Positions 14,965 through 23,482 are shown, numbered from the stretch's first letter. The stretch is 64,000 bases of DNA from Streptomyces sp. NBC_00258 (GCF_036182465.1 NZ_CP108081.1:6386001-6450000); one strand, 5' to 3'. Program-made: numbers and translations. Notes: generated by a model from the letters alone, not told the origin.

Positions 14965-16656
14965 CTACGCTTCCTTGCGGATCTCCACTACCCGGAACCG
15001 GTTGGCCACGAACGCCCCGTCGCACAGCGCGGCGTTCGCCGCCGGGTTGCCGCCCGAGCCGTGGAAGTCCGAGAACGCGGCGGTCTGGTTGACGTAGATC
15101 CCGCCGGTCAGGTTGAGCGAGAGCTGGGCGCACTCCTCCAGACAGGCCTCCTGGACGGCCTCCTCGACCTCCTCCGAGGTCGTGTACGCGCCCACCGTCA
15201 TCGCGCCCTTGTTGGCGATGGTCCGCCGCAGCAGTGCCACGGCGTCCGCCGCCGAGTCGACCGCGACCGCGAAGGAGACGGGGCCGAAGCACTCGTTCAT
15301 GAACGCGGCCTGGTCGTCCGGCTTGGCGCCGTCCAGTTTCACGATCACCGGGGTGCGCACGACCGCGTCCGGGAACTCGGGGTTGGCGATCTCCCGTGAG
15401 GCGAGGGCGACTTCGCCGAGACCGGTGGCCGCCTCCAGGCGGGCCTTGACGTCAGGGTTCACGATCGCGCCCAGCAGGGCGTTCGCCCGGGCGTCGTCCC
15501 CGAGGAGTCCGCCGACCGACTTGGCGAGGTCGGCGACCACCTCGTCGTACGACCGGGGGCCCTCCTCCGTACGGATGCCGTCGCGGGGGATGAGGAGGTT
15601 CTGCGGGGTCGTGCACATCTGGCCGCTGTAGAGGGACAAGGAGAAGGCGAGGTTCGACAGCATCCCCTTGTAGTTGTCGGTCGACTCCACGAGCACCGTG
15701 TTGACGCCGGCCTTCTCCGTGTAGACCTGCGCCTGGCGGGCGTTGGCCTCCAGCCAGTCGCCGAACGCCGTCGAGCCCGTGTAGTCGATGATCCGGATCT
15801 CCGGGCGTGTCGCCAGGGTCTTGGCGATGCCCTCGCCCGCGCGCTCGGCGGCCAGCGCCACCAGGTTCGGGTCGAAGCCGGCCTCGGCGAGCACCTCGCG
15901 GGCCACCTGGACGGTGAGCGCGAGCGGCAGCACCGCGCGCGGGTGGGGCTTCACCAGGACCGCGTTGCCCGTGGCGAGGGAGGCGAACAGGCCCGGATAG
16001 CCGTTCCACGTCGGGAAGGTGTTGCAGCCGATCAGCAGCGCGATGCCGCGCGGAACCGGCGTGAACCGCTTGGTCAGCGCGATCGGGTCGCGCTTGCCCT
16101 GGGGCTTCGTCCACTCGGCGTCGTCGGGGGTGCGGACCTGCTCCACATACGCGTACGCCACCGCCTCCAGGCCGCGGTCCTGCGCGTGCGGGCCGCCCGC
16201 CTGGAACGCCATCATGAAGGCCTGGCCGCTGGTGTGCATGACCGCGTGCGCGAACTCGTGGGTGCGGTCGCTGATCCGCTTGAGGATCTCCAGGCACACC
16301 ACCGCGCGCATCTCCGCGCCGGCGTCGCGCCACGCGCGCTGCCCCGTGCGCATGGCGGGCAGCAGGGTGTCGACGTCCGCGTGCGGGTATGTGACGCCCA
16401 GCTCGATTCCGTACGGCGAGACCTCGCCGCCGACCCAGTCGTCGGTGCCGGGCTGGCCGAGGTCGAGGCGGCTGCCCAGGAGGGCGTCGAAGGCGGCCTT
16501 GCCCGCCGCCATGTCCAGGCTGCCGTTCTCCCCGTACGCCTTGGGGTGTTCGGGGTGGGGCGACCAGTACGCGCGCGTGCGGATCGCTTCCAGCGCCTGG
16601 TCGAGGGTGGGCCGGTGCTGGGCGATCAGCCGGTGCGCGGTGAGTTCGGCGGCCAT
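14965..16656 (-). CDS. paaN: Phenylacetic acid degradation protein PaaN (aldehyde dehydrogenase type)
   Basis: 563 residues of the actinobacterial PaaN family. Family members oxidise the ring-opened semialdehyde in the aerobic phenylacetyl-CoA pathway or a similar acyl-CoA aldehyde. Features: N-terminal ALEAIRTRAYWSPHPEHPKAY, cofactor-binding region GNAVLVKPHPRAV (~235), TGSTAFGDWLE (~295), and the catalytic Cys in YSGQMCTTPQN (~347). A full paa oxygenase cluster is not present in the window, so it may work on other substrates or with distant genes. It diverges from the 3-hydroxyacyl-CoA dehydrogenase across a promoter holding TetR operator copy 2. Confidence 0.88.
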   Translation of the reverse strand: MAAELTAHRLIAQHRPTLDQALEAIRTRAYWSPHPEHPKAYGENGSLDMAAGKAAFDALLGSRLDLGQPGTDDWVGGEVSPYGIELGVTYPHADVDTLLPAMRTGQRAWRDAGAEMRAVVCLEILKRISDRTHEFAHAVMHTSGQAFMMAFQAGGPHAQDRGLEAVAYAYVEQVRTPDDAEWTKPQGKRDPIALTKRFTPVPRGIALLIGCNTFPTWNGYPGLFASLATGNAVLVKPHPRAVLPLALTVQVAREVLAEAGFDPNLVALAAERAGEGIAKTLATRPEIRIIDYTGSTAFGDWLEANARQAQVYTEKAGVNTVLVESTDNYKGMLSNLAFSLSLYSGQMCTTPQNLLIPRDGIRTEEGPRSYDEVVADLAKSVGGLLGDDARANALLGAIVNPDVKARLEAATGLGEVALASREIANPEFPDAVVRTPVIVKLDGAKPDDQAAFMNECFGPVSFAVAVDSAADAVALLRRTIANKGAMTVGAYTTSEEVEEAVQEACLEECAQLSLNLTGGIYVNQTAAFSDFHGSGGNPAANAALCDGAFVANRFRVVEIRKEA

Positions 16657-16735
16657 GAGGGACCAACTCCTCGTCTCATGAGCTCTCCGTCGAGCTCACG
16701 ACGTGGGCAGGAAGGGGCGGACAGAGTTAGAGTAA

Positions 16736-16751
16736 CCGAACGATCGGTCGG
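16736..16751. promoter_or_regulatory. TetR-type operator, copy 2
   Basis: CCGAACGATCGGTCGG, one mismatch from the perfect palindrome at 11509. It lies in the 148-bp divergent promoter of paaN (minus) and the 3-hydroxyacyl-CoA dehydrogenase-tetR operon (plus), so it could control the regulator itself. Confidence 0.75.
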
Positions 16752-16772
16752 GACAAGGGGGTCCGCTGAACC

Positions 16773-16781
16773 TGTGGACAA
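16773..16781 (-). promoter_or_regulatory. DnaA-box-like nonamer
   Basis: TTGTCCACA on the minus strand, 21 bp from TetR operator copy 2 and 23 bp before the start of the 3-hydroxyacyl-CoA dehydrogenase gene. Confidence 0.45.
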
Positions 16782-16804
16782 CCCCGTGCGGGAGGATCGC
16801 GAGC

Positions 16805-18319
16805 ATGACAGCACTCGACCTCGCCGGCCCCGTGGCCGTCGTCGGTACCGGCACCATGGGCCAGGGCATCGCTCAGGTCGCGCTCGTCGCGGGTCACCCC
16901 GTACGGCTGTACGACGCCGTGCCGGGCCGTGCCGGGGCCGCGGCCGACGCGATCGCCGCCCGCCTCGACCGGCTCGTCGAGAAGGACCGGCTGACCGGCG
17001 CCGAACGGGACGCCGCCCGCGCCCGTCTGCGCCCCGCGGAGAGCCTCGCCGACCTCGCCGACTCGGGTCTGGTCGTCGAAGCCGTCCTGGAGCGTCTGGA
17101 CGTCAAACAGCAGCTGCTGCGCGAGCTGGAGGACATCGTCGACGACGACTGCCTGCTCGCCACCAACACCTCCTCCCTGTCGGTGACCGCGATCGGCGGC
17201 GCCCTGCGCAACCCCGGCCGTTTCGTGGGGCTGCACTTCTTCAACCCCGCGCCGCTGCTGCCCCTCGTGGAGGTCGTCTCCGGGTTCGCGACCGACGTCA
17301 CGTCGGCCACGCGCGCGTACGAGATGGCCCGCGCCTGGGGGAAGACCCCGGTCGCCTGCGCCGACACCCCGGGCTTCATCGTCAACCGCATCGCGCGGCC
17401 CTTCTACGCCGAGGCCTTCGCGGTCTACGAGGCGCAGGCCGCCGACCCCGCCACGATCGACGCGGTCCTGCGCGAGTCGGGCGGCTTCCGGATGGGCGCC
17501 TTCGAGCTGACCGACCTCATCGGCCAGGACGTCAACGAGTCCGTCACGCGCTCCGTGTGGGAGGCCTTCTTCCAGGACGTGCGGTTCACGCCCTCGCTGG
17601 CCCAGCGCAGGCTCGTCGAGTCGGGCCGGCACGGCCGCAAGTCGGGGCACGGCTGGTACGACTACGGGGACGAGGGCGAGCGTCCCGAGCCGCACACCGC
17701 GGAGAAGGTCCAGCCGCCCGCCTACGTGGTCGCCGAGGGCGATCTGGGCCCAGCGTCCGAGCTGCTCGCGCTGATCCGCGAGGCGGGCATCCAGGTCCGC
17801 GAGGACGAGGAGGACCACGGCACCCGGCTGGTGCTGCCGAGCGGCGGCCAGCTGGCCCTCGCGGACGGCCAGACCGCCGTCGAGTTCCGTGACGTCGTCT
17901 ACTTCGACCTCGCGCTCGACTACCGCCGGGCGACCCGGATCGCCCTGTCCCACTCGCAGGACACCCAGACCCAGACCCTCGCCGAGGCCACCGGGCTCTT
18001 CCAGGCGCTCGGCAAGGACGTCAGCGTCATCGGGGACGTGCCCGGCCTGATCGTCGCCCGCACGGTGGCCCGCATCGTCGATCTGGCGCACGACGCCGTC
18101 GCCAAGGGAGTGGCCACCGAGGAGGACATCGACACGGCGATGCGTCTGGGCGTCAACTACCCCCTGGGGCCCTTCGAATGGAGCCGCAGGCTGGGCAGGA
18201 GCTGGGCCTACGACGTCCTGGACGACCTGCACATGCGCGACCCGTCGGGGCGTTACGCGCCGTCCCTCGCTCTCTACCGCCACGCGTACGCCTCCGAGAA
18301 GCGGGAGGGCACCCCATGA
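16805..18319 (+). CDS. 3-hydroxyacyl-CoA dehydrogenase (two-domain)
   Basis: 504 residues. The N-terminal Rossmann domain carries GTGTMGQGIAQVAL (~15-28) for NAD; then NTSSLSVTAIGGAL and GLHFFNPAPLLPLVEVV with the catalytic His. The first 3HCDH C-terminal domain is at ~190-285 and a second one at ~405-500, the tandem layout seen in PaaH-type enzymes. It oxidises 3-hydroxyacyl-CoA to 3-oxoacyl-CoA. GGGAGG lies 11-16 bases upstream of ATG. It overlaps the tetR start by ATGA, so the regulator is co-expressed with its probable target. Divergent paaN supports a role in phenylacetate or related acyl-CoA degradation. Confidence 0.9.
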   Translation: MTALDLAGPVAVVGTGTMGQGIAQVALVAGHPVRLYDAVPGRAGAAADAIAARLDRLVEKDRLTGAERDAARARLRPAESLADLADSGLVVEAVLERLDVKQQLLRELEDIVDDDCLLATNTSSLSVTAIGGALRNPGRFVGLHFFNPAPLLPLVEVVSGFATDVTSATRAYEMARAWGKTPVACADTPGFIVNRIARPFYAEAFAVYEAQAADPATIDAVLRESGGFRMGAFELTDLIGQDVNESVTRSVWEAFFQDVRFTPSLAQRRLVESGRHGRKSGHGWYDYGDEGERPEPHTAEKVQPPAYVVAEGDLGPASELLALIREAGIQVREDEEDHGTRLVLPSGGQLALADGQTAVEFRDVVYFDLALDYRRATRIALSHSQDTQTQTLAEATGLFQALGKDVSVIGDVPGLIVARTVARIVDLAHDAVAKGVATEEDIDTAMRLGVNYPLGPFEWSRRLGRSWAYDVLDDLHMRDPSGRYAPSLALYRHAYASEKREGTP

Positions 18320-18906
18320 CCACCGCCAAGCGCGACACCTACACCCCGGAGACGCTGCTCTCCGTGGCCGTGCGGGTCTTCAACGAGCGCGGCTACGACG
18401 GCACCTCCATGGAGCACCTCTCCAAGGCGGCGGGCATCTCCAAGTCGTCGATCTACCACCACGTCACGGGCAAGGAGGAGCTGCTGCGCCGGGCCGTCAG
18501 CCGGGCGCTCGACGGCCTCTTCGGGATCCTCGACGAGGAGCACGCGCGCGTGGGGCGTGCCGTGGAGCGCCTGGAGTACGTCACCCGGCGCATGGTCGAG
18601 GTCCTCACCGCCGAGTTGCCGTACGTGACGCTGCTGCTGCGTGTGCGCGGCAACACCGACGCCGAGCGGTGGGCCCTGGAGCGGCGCCGGGACTTCGACC
18701 ACCGGGTGGCCGAGCTGCTGAGGGCCGCGGCCGCCGACGGGGACGTACGCGTCGACGTGGAGTTCCGGCTCGCGACGCGGCTGGTCTTCGGGATGATCAA
18801 CTCGATCGTGGAGTGGTACCGCCCCGACGGCCGGGGCATGGGCGAGCGCGAGGTCGCCGACGCGGTGGTGCGGCTGGTCTTCGGAGGGCTCCGGCAGGAG
18901 GACTGA
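18316..18906 (+). CDS. TetR-family transcriptional regulator (PaaR-like)
   Basis: 196 residues from ATG 18316, overlapping the dehydrogenase stop. The N-terminal TetR HTH covers ~13-58: AVRVFNERGYDGTSMEHLSKAAGISKSSIYHHVTGKEELL, given here only as a location, with recognition helix SKSSIYHH. The C-terminal ligand domain is helical and of normal length. The context (3-hydroxyacyl-CoA dehydrogenase, paaN, acyl-CoA dehydrogenase) points to an acyl-CoA-responsive repressor. I infer that it binds the 16-bp palindromes at 11509, 16736 and 19585, since no other TetR gene lies in the window. An upstream in-frame ATG at 18178 is inside the previous gene and is not used. Confidence 0.88.
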   Translation: MTTAKRDTYTPETLLSVAVRVFNERGYDGTSMEHLSKAAGISKSSIYHHVTGKEELLRRAVSRALDGLFGILDEEHARVGRAVERLEYVTRRMVEVLTAELPYVTLLLRVRGNTDAERWALERRRDFDHRVAELLRAAAADGDVRVDVEFRLATRLVFGMINSIVEWYRPDGRGMGEREVADAVVRLVFGGLRQED

Positions 18907-18981
18907 CCGAGCCCTCCAAGGGCTTCTCCGAGGCCTGCGAGGTGCTTCGAAGGCCGAGCGGGCGGCCCTGGACCGGTCAGG

Positions 18982-19482
18982 TCACCCCTGCGGCTCCAGG
19001 TCCTCCTCCTCGAACACCAGCAGCGTCCGTGTGCTGAGCACCTCGGGGATGGCCTGGAGCCGGGTGAGCACCAGCTCGCGCAGCGCCCTGTTGTCGGGCG
19101 TGTGCACCAGGAGCAGGACGTCGAAGTCCCCGCCCACCAGCGCGATGTGGGAGGCACCCGGGAGCGCCCTCAACTGCTCGCGCACCGTGCGCCAGGAGTT
19201 CTGCACGATCTTGAGGGTGATGTACGCCGAGGTGCTGTGCCCCGCGCGCTCGTGGTTGACGCGGGCACCGAAGCCACGGATCACGCCGTCCTCGATGAGG
19301 CGGTTGATGCGCGCGTAGGCGTTCGCGCGCGACACGTGGACGCGCTCGGCCACGGACCGTATCGAGGCGCGGCCGTCCGCCTGGAGCATCTGGAGGATGT
19401 CCTGATCGATGGCGTCCAGCGGGCGCGGCGGCGGCAGGGAGGATCCGGCCTCCGGCCCTTCGGCCATTTGTTCAGGTGCCAT
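18982..19482 (-). CDS. bkdR: Lrp/AsnC-family regulator BkdR
   Basis: 166 residues. An N-terminal HTH (~20-70; LDAIDQDILQMLQADGRASI then the recognition segment SRANAYARINRL) is followed by an AsnC/RAM ligand domain (~85-155; HIALVGGDFDVLLLVHT). The start at ATG 19482 is preferred since GGGAGGCGGGGGG lies just upstream; ATG 19503 lacks this. It is divergent from bkdABC, as BkdR is in S. coelicolor and S. avermitilis, where it regulates branched-chain dehydrogenase genes and affects development. An inverted repeat and TetR operator copy 3 sit in the shared promoter. Confidence 0.9.
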   Translation of the reverse strand: MAPEQMAEGPEAGSSLPPPRPLDAIDQDILQMLQADGRASIRSVAERVHVSRANAYARINRLIEDGVIRGFGARVNHERAGHSTSAYITLKIVQNSWRTVREQLRALPGASHIALVGGDFDVLLLVHTPDNRALRELVLTRLQAIPEVLSTRTLLVFEEEDLEPQG

Positions 19483-19523
19483 GTCCCCCCGCCTCCCTAC
19501 CATGGACGTACTGCGTCCATCTC

Positions 19524-19553
19524 AGGCTGTGGAGAACCGTTTGTCCACAGCCT
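19524..19553. promoter_or_regulatory. 10-bp inverted repeat with embedded DnaA-like box in the bkdR-bkdA promoter
   Basis: AGGCTGTGGA (19524-19533) is the exact complement of TCCACAGCCT (19544-19553), 10-bp spacer. The right half contains TTGTCCACA (19541-19549), a Streptomyces-type DnaA box. It could be an operator for BkdR, a DnaA site, or a leader hairpin. Confidence 0.55.
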
Positions 19554-19584
19554 GGAGGTGCCTGTAGCCAAAATGTGCCGACGA

Positions 19585-19600
19585 CCGAACAATCGGTAGG
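19585..19600. promoter_or_regulatory. TetR-type operator, copy 3
   Basis: CCGAACAATCGGTAGG, the most degenerate of three copies, with the core CCGA-(N5)-TCGG kept. It lies 58 bp before the bkdA start and would place the branched-chain operon under the same TetR protein as paaN. Confidence 0.6.
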
Positions 19601-19657
19601 TGAGGCGCGTCACTCTCGGCACGCCTCTCGAAGCCGCCCCCACGAGGAGGTGCCGAC

Positions 19658-20821
19658 ATGACGGTCATGGAGCAGCGAGGCGCATACCGGCCGACCCCGC
19701 CGCCCGCCTGGCAGCCCCGCACCGACCCCGCGCCGCTGCTGCCCGACGCGCTGCCCCACCGCGTCCTCGGCACCGAGGCGGCCGAGCGGGTCGACCCGGA
19801 GCTCCTGCGCCGGCTGTACGCGGAGCTGGTGCGAGGCCGCCGTTACAACGCGCAGGCCACGGCCCTCACCAAGCAGGGCCGCCTCGCCGTCTACCCCTCC
19901 TCCACCGGCCAGGAGGCCTGCGAGGTCGCCGCCGCGCTGGTCCTCGAAGAGCGCGACTGGCTCTTCCCCAGCTACCGCGACACGCTCGCAGCCGTCGCCC
20001 GAGGCCTCGACCCCGTCCAGGCGCTGACCCTGCTGCGCGGTGACTGGCACACCGGCTACGACCCGCACGAGCACCGGATCGCCCCCCTGTGCACGCCGCT
20101 CGCGACGCAGCTCCCGCACGCCGTGGGCCTCGCGCACGCCGCCCACCTCAAGGGAGACGACGTGGTCGCGCTCGCCCTGGTCGGCGACGGCGGCACCAGC
20201 GAGGGCGACTTCCACGAGGCGCTGAACTTCGCCGCCGTCTGGCAGGCCCCGGTCGTCTTCCTCGTACAGAACAACGGCTTCGCGATCTCCGTCCCGCTCG
20301 CCAAGCAGACCGCGGCCCCTTCGCTGGCCCACAAGGCCGTCGGCTACGGGATGCCCGGCCGCCTGGTCGACGGCAACGACGTCGCCGCCGTGCACGAGGT
20401 CCTCGGCGACGCCATCGCCCACGCGCGCGCGGGTGGCGGTCCGACGCTCGTGGAGGCGGTCACGTACCGCATGGAGGCGCACACGAACGCCGACGACGAC
20501 AAGCGCTACCGCGGCGACTCCGAGGTCGAGGCCTGGCGCGCGCACGACCCGATCGCCCTCCTGGAGCACGAGCTGACCGAGCGCGGACTGCTCGACGAGG
20601 CCGGGATGCGCGCCGCGCGCGAGGACGCCGACGCGATGGCCGCGGACCTGCGCGAGCGCATGAACCAGGACCCCTCGCTCGACCCCATGGACCTCTTCGC
20701 GCACGTCTACGCCCAGCCCACGACGCAACTCCTGGAACAGGAGGCACAGTTGCGGGCCGAGCTGGACGCCGAGGCGCGCCACCACGAGGGCGAGCACGAG
20801 ACGGAAGGGACGGCCCGATGA
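19658..20821 (+). CDS. bkdA: Branched-chain 2-oxo acid dehydrogenase E1 alpha subunit
   Basis: 387 residues. Thiamine-diphosphate E1 alpha fold with the TPP motif GDGGTSEGDFHEALN (~175-189) ending in VQNNGFAISVP, the phosphorylation-loop-like YRMEAHTNADD (~270), and the N-terminal region RYNAQATALTKQGRLAVYPS. With E1 beta it decarboxylates the 2-oxo acids of Val, Ile and Leu and transfers the acyl group to E2 lipoate. ATG 19658 has CGAGGAGGTG eight bases upstream. First gene of bkdABC and divergent from bkdR. The products supply branched starter units for fatty acids and polyketides. Confidence 0.93.
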   Translation: MTVMEQRGAYRPTPPPAWQPRTDPAPLLPDALPHRVLGTEAAERVDPELLRRLYAELVRGRRYNAQATALTKQGRLAVYPSSTGQEACEVAAALVLEERDWLFPSYRDTLAAVARGLDPVQALTLLRGDWHTGYDPHEHRIAPLCTPLATQLPHAVGLAHAAHLKGDDVVALALVGDGGTSEGDFHEALNFAAVWQAPVVFLVQNNGFAISVPLAKQTAAPSLAHKAVGYGMPGRLVDGNDVAAVHEVLGDAIAHARAGGGPTLVEAVTYRMEAHTNADDDKRYRGDSEVEAWRAHDPIALLEHELTERGLLDEAGMRAAREDADAMAADLRERMNQDPSLDPMDLFAHVYAQPTTQLLEQEAQLRAELDAEARHHEGEHETEGTAR

Positions 20822-21822
20822 CCACCGTCGCGGTGAAGCCGGCCACCATGGCGCAGGCCCTCGGGCGCGCCCTGCGGGACGCCATGGCCGACGACCCGAC
20901 CGTGCACGTCATGGGCGAGGACGTCGGCACACTCGGCGGCGTCTTCCGCGTCACCGACGGGCTCGCCAAGGAGTTCGGCGAGGACCGCGTCACGGACACG
21001 CCGCTCGCCGAGGCGGGCATCCTCGGCACGGCCGTCGGCATGGCCATGTACGGGCTCAGGCCGGTCGTAGAGATGCAGTTCGACGCCTTCGCCTACCCGG
21101 CCTTCGAGCAGCTGATCTCGCACGTGGCCCGTATGCGCAACCGCACGCGCGGGGCGATGCCGCTGCCCATCACCGTGCGCGTGCCCTACGGGGGCGGCAT
21201 CGGCGGCGTCGAGCACCACAGCGACTCCTCCGAGGCGTACTACATCGCGACCCCGGGCCTCCATGTCGTCACGCCCGCGACGGTCGCCGACGCGTACGGG
21301 CTGCTGCGCGCCGCCATCGCCTCCGACGACCCGGTCGTCTTCCTCGAACCCAAGCGCCTGTACTGGTCGAAGGACACCTGGAACCCCGACGAGCCGCAGG
21401 CCGTCGACCCGATCGGCCGCGCGGTCGTGCGGCGCCACGGCCGCAGCGCCACGCTCATCACGTACGGGCCGTCGGTGCCCGTCTGCATGGAGGCGGCCGA
21501 AGCGGCGCGGGCCGAGGGCTGGGACCTCGAAGTCGTCGACCTGCGCTCCCTGGTGCCGTTCGACGACGAGACGGTCTCCGCGTCCGTACGACGCACCGGG
21601 CGGGCCGTCGTCGTGCACGAGTCGGGCGGCTTCGGCGGGCCCGGCGGGGAGATCGCCGCGCGGGTCACCGAGCGGTGCTTCCACTACCTGGAGGCGCCGG
21701 TGCTGCGCGTGGCCGGGTTCGACATCCCGTATCCGCCGCCGATGCTGGAGCGCCACCATCTGCCGGGAGTCGACCGGATCCTGGACGCGGTGGCCCGGCT
21801 GCAGTGGGAGGCACAGAGCTGA
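20818..21822 (+). CDS. bkdB: Branched-chain 2-oxo acid dehydrogenase E1 beta subunit
   Basis: 334 residues from ATG 20818, overlapping bkdA by four bases. Family motifs: VMGEDVGTLGGVFRVTDGL (~27-45), DTPLAEAGILGTAVGMAMYG, RVPYGGGIGGVEHHSDSSEA (~120-139) and FLEPKRLYW. It completes the alpha2beta2 E1 and its TPP site. The stop TGA shares its last base with the bkdC ATG. No anomalies in length or residues were seen. Confidence 0.93.
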   Translation: MTTVAVKPATMAQALGRALRDAMADDPTVHVMGEDVGTLGGVFRVTDGLAKEFGEDRVTDTPLAEAGILGTAVGMAMYGLRPVVEMQFDAFAYPAFEQLISHVARMRNRTRGAMPLPITVRVPYGGGIGGVEHHSDSSEAYYIATPGLHVVTPATVADAYGLLRAAIASDDPVVFLEPKRLYWSKDTWNPDEPQAVDPIGRAVVRRHGRSATLITYGPSVPVCMEAAEAARAEGWDLEVVDLRSLVPFDDETVSASVRRTGRAVVVHESGGFGGPGGEIAARVTERCFHYLEAPVLRVAGFDIPYPPPMLERHHLPGVDRILDAVARLQWEAQS

Positions 21823-23393
21823 TGGCCCAGGTCCTGGAATTCAAGCTGCCCGACCTCGGTGAGGGGCTCACCGAGGCCGAGATCGTCCGCTGGCTCGTCC
21901 AGGTCGGTGATGTCGTCGCCGTCGACCAGCCCGTCGTCGAGGTCGAGACGGCCAAGGCGATGGTCGAGGTCCCCTGCCCGTACGGCGGCGTGGTCACGGC
22001 CCGCTACGGCGAAGAGGGCACCGAACTGCCCGTCGGCTCCCCGCTGTTGACGGTCGCGGTGGGAGCACCCGCCTCCGGCGCACTGGCTTCCGGCCCGATT
22101 GCTTCCGGCCCGCTTGCTTCCGACTCCGAGGACGAGGGCTCCGGGAACGTGCTCGTGGGCTACGGCACGCAGGCGCCTCCGGCGCGGCGCGGAAGGCTGC
22201 GGCCGCCTGGGGCCGGGGCGGCTCCCGGGCGACGGTCACCGGATTCGTCGTCCGTCGGCGGGCCGGGCCCTGACCGGCTCGGCAATGCCGATGGGGCAGG
22301 AGCGGGAGCCGGATCGGCTGGAAGCCGTCGTGGAGGGCTCCCGGACGCCGACATGACCGTCGCGGCGGCGCCCGCTGCGCCGGCCGCCGGACCCGCCGGA
22401 TCCGGAGCGGCCTCCCGTCGTCCCGTACGGGACGAGGAGCCGGTCGCGGACGGGACCGGTGCCGATGCGGGGCGCCGGGCCTACGGCCCCGTGCCGGTGA
22501 TCTCCCCGCTCGTGCGCCGGCTGGCCCGGGAGAACGGGCTCGACCTGCGCGAGCTCGCGGGCTCGGGTCCCGACGGGCTGATCACGCGCGCGGACGTCGA
22601 GCACGCCGCGCGGGCCGCCGCGTCCGCCCCGACCGCCGCGCGGCCGGCACAGGCCGCGGCCGCCGCGCCCCAACCGGCCCCGACGTCCACGTCCACGCAC
22701 GCGCGTGGCACCCGTGTCCCGCTCAAGGGAGTCCGAGGTGCCGTCGCCGACAAGCTCTCCCGGAGCCGGCGCGAGATCCCCGACGCGACCTGCTGGGTCG
22801 ACGCCGACGCCACGGAACTGATGCACGCGCGCGTGCGGATGAACGAGGCCGGCGGGCCGAAGATCTCCCTCCTCGCCCTCCTCGCCCGTATCTGCACCGC
22901 CGCGCTGGCCCGTTTCCCCGAGCTCAACTCGACGGTCGACATGGATGCCCGGGAGATCGTCCGGCTCGACGCGGTGCACCTCGGGTTCGCCGCGCAGACC
23001 GAGCGCGGGCTCGTCGTACCGGTGGTGAAGGACGCGCACACGCGGGACGCGGAGTCCCTCAGCGCGGAGTTCGCCCGGCTCACCGAGGCGGCCCGGACCG
23101 GCACGCTCACACCGGCGGAACTCACCGGCGGGACCTTCACGTTGAACAACTACGGAGTGTTCGGCGTCGACGGCTCCACACCGATCATCAACCACCCCGA
23201 GGCGGCCATGCTCGGCGTCGGCCGGATCATCCCCAAGCCCTGGGTGCACGAGGGCGAGCTGGCGGTGCGGCAGGTCGTGCAGCTCTCGCTCACCTTCGAC
23301 CACCGGGTGTGCGACGGCGGCACGGCGGGCGGATTCCTCCGGTATGTGGCGGACTGTGTGGAACAGCCGGCGGTCCTGTTGCGGACCCTGTAA
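21822..23393 (+). CDS. bkdC: Dihydrolipoamide acyltransferase E2 of the branched-chain dehydrogenase
   Basis: 523 residues. One lipoyl domain (~1-80) with the lipoyl Lys at position 45 in VETAKAMVE, a long variable Ala/Gly/Arg-rich linker (~85-215), a peripheral-subunit binding domain (~222-260; SPLVRRLARENGLDLRELAG), a second Ala/Pro linker, and the catalytic acyltransferase domain (~300-523) with the HxxxDG active site in FDHRVCDGG near the C-terminus. It takes acyl groups from E1 to CoA. The linker is longer and more Arg-rich than in the second E2 (38699), but the frame stays open. No E3 gene is in the window. Confidence 0.92.
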   Translation: MAQVLEFKLPDLGEGLTEAEIVRWLVQVGDVVAVDQPVVEVETAKAMVEVPCPYGGVVTARYGEEGTELPVGSPLLTVAVGAPASGALASGPIASGPLASDSEDEGSGNVLVGYGTQAPPARRGRLRPPGAGAAPGRRSPDSSSVGGPGPDRLGNADGAGAGAGSAGSRRGGLPDADMTVAAAPAAPAAGPAGSGAASRRPVRDEEPVADGTGADAGRRAYGPVPVISPLVRRLARENGLDLRELAGSGPDGLITRADVEHAARAAASAPTAARPAQAAAAAPQPAPTSTSTHARGTRVPLKGVRGAVADKLSRSRREIPDATCWVDADATELMHARVRMNEAGGPKISLLALLARICTAALARFPELNSTVDMDAREIVRLDAVHLGFAAQTERGLVVPVVKDAHTRDAESLSAEFARLTEAARTGTLTPAELTGGTFTLNNYGVFGVDGSTPIINHPEAAMLGVGRIIPKPWVHEGELAVRQVVQLSLTFDHRVCDGGTAGGFLRYVADCVEQPAVLLRTL

Positions 23394-23418
23394 CCCCTCG
23401 GCCCGTACGGCCTCGTCA

Positions 23419-23451
23419 CCACCCCCGTCCACATGCTGTGCGCGGGGGTGG
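23419..23451 (+). terminator. Terminator after bkdC
   Basis: CCACCCCCG (23419-23427) pairs exactly with CGGGGGTGG (23443-23451), beginning 26 bp past the bkdC stop and ahead of the next promoter. Confidence 0.65.
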
Positions 23452-23470
23452 AAATGATCCATCGGGCGCT

Positions 23471-23476
23471 CATACT
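23471..23476 (+). promoter_or_regulatory. Candidate -10 element for a leaderless mobA-like mRNA
   Basis: CATACT ends six bases before GTG 23483. It matches NANNNT but not the first T of the consensus, so it is weak. No RBS is present. Confidence 0.3.
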
Positions 23477-23482
23477 CGGGGG

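Noticed and set aside
22130..22360. Possible frameshift in the linker of the first E2 protein
   Set aside because: The linker becomes Arg/Gly-rich, but the frame stays open and the binding and catalytic domains follow in frame, as in a variable linker.
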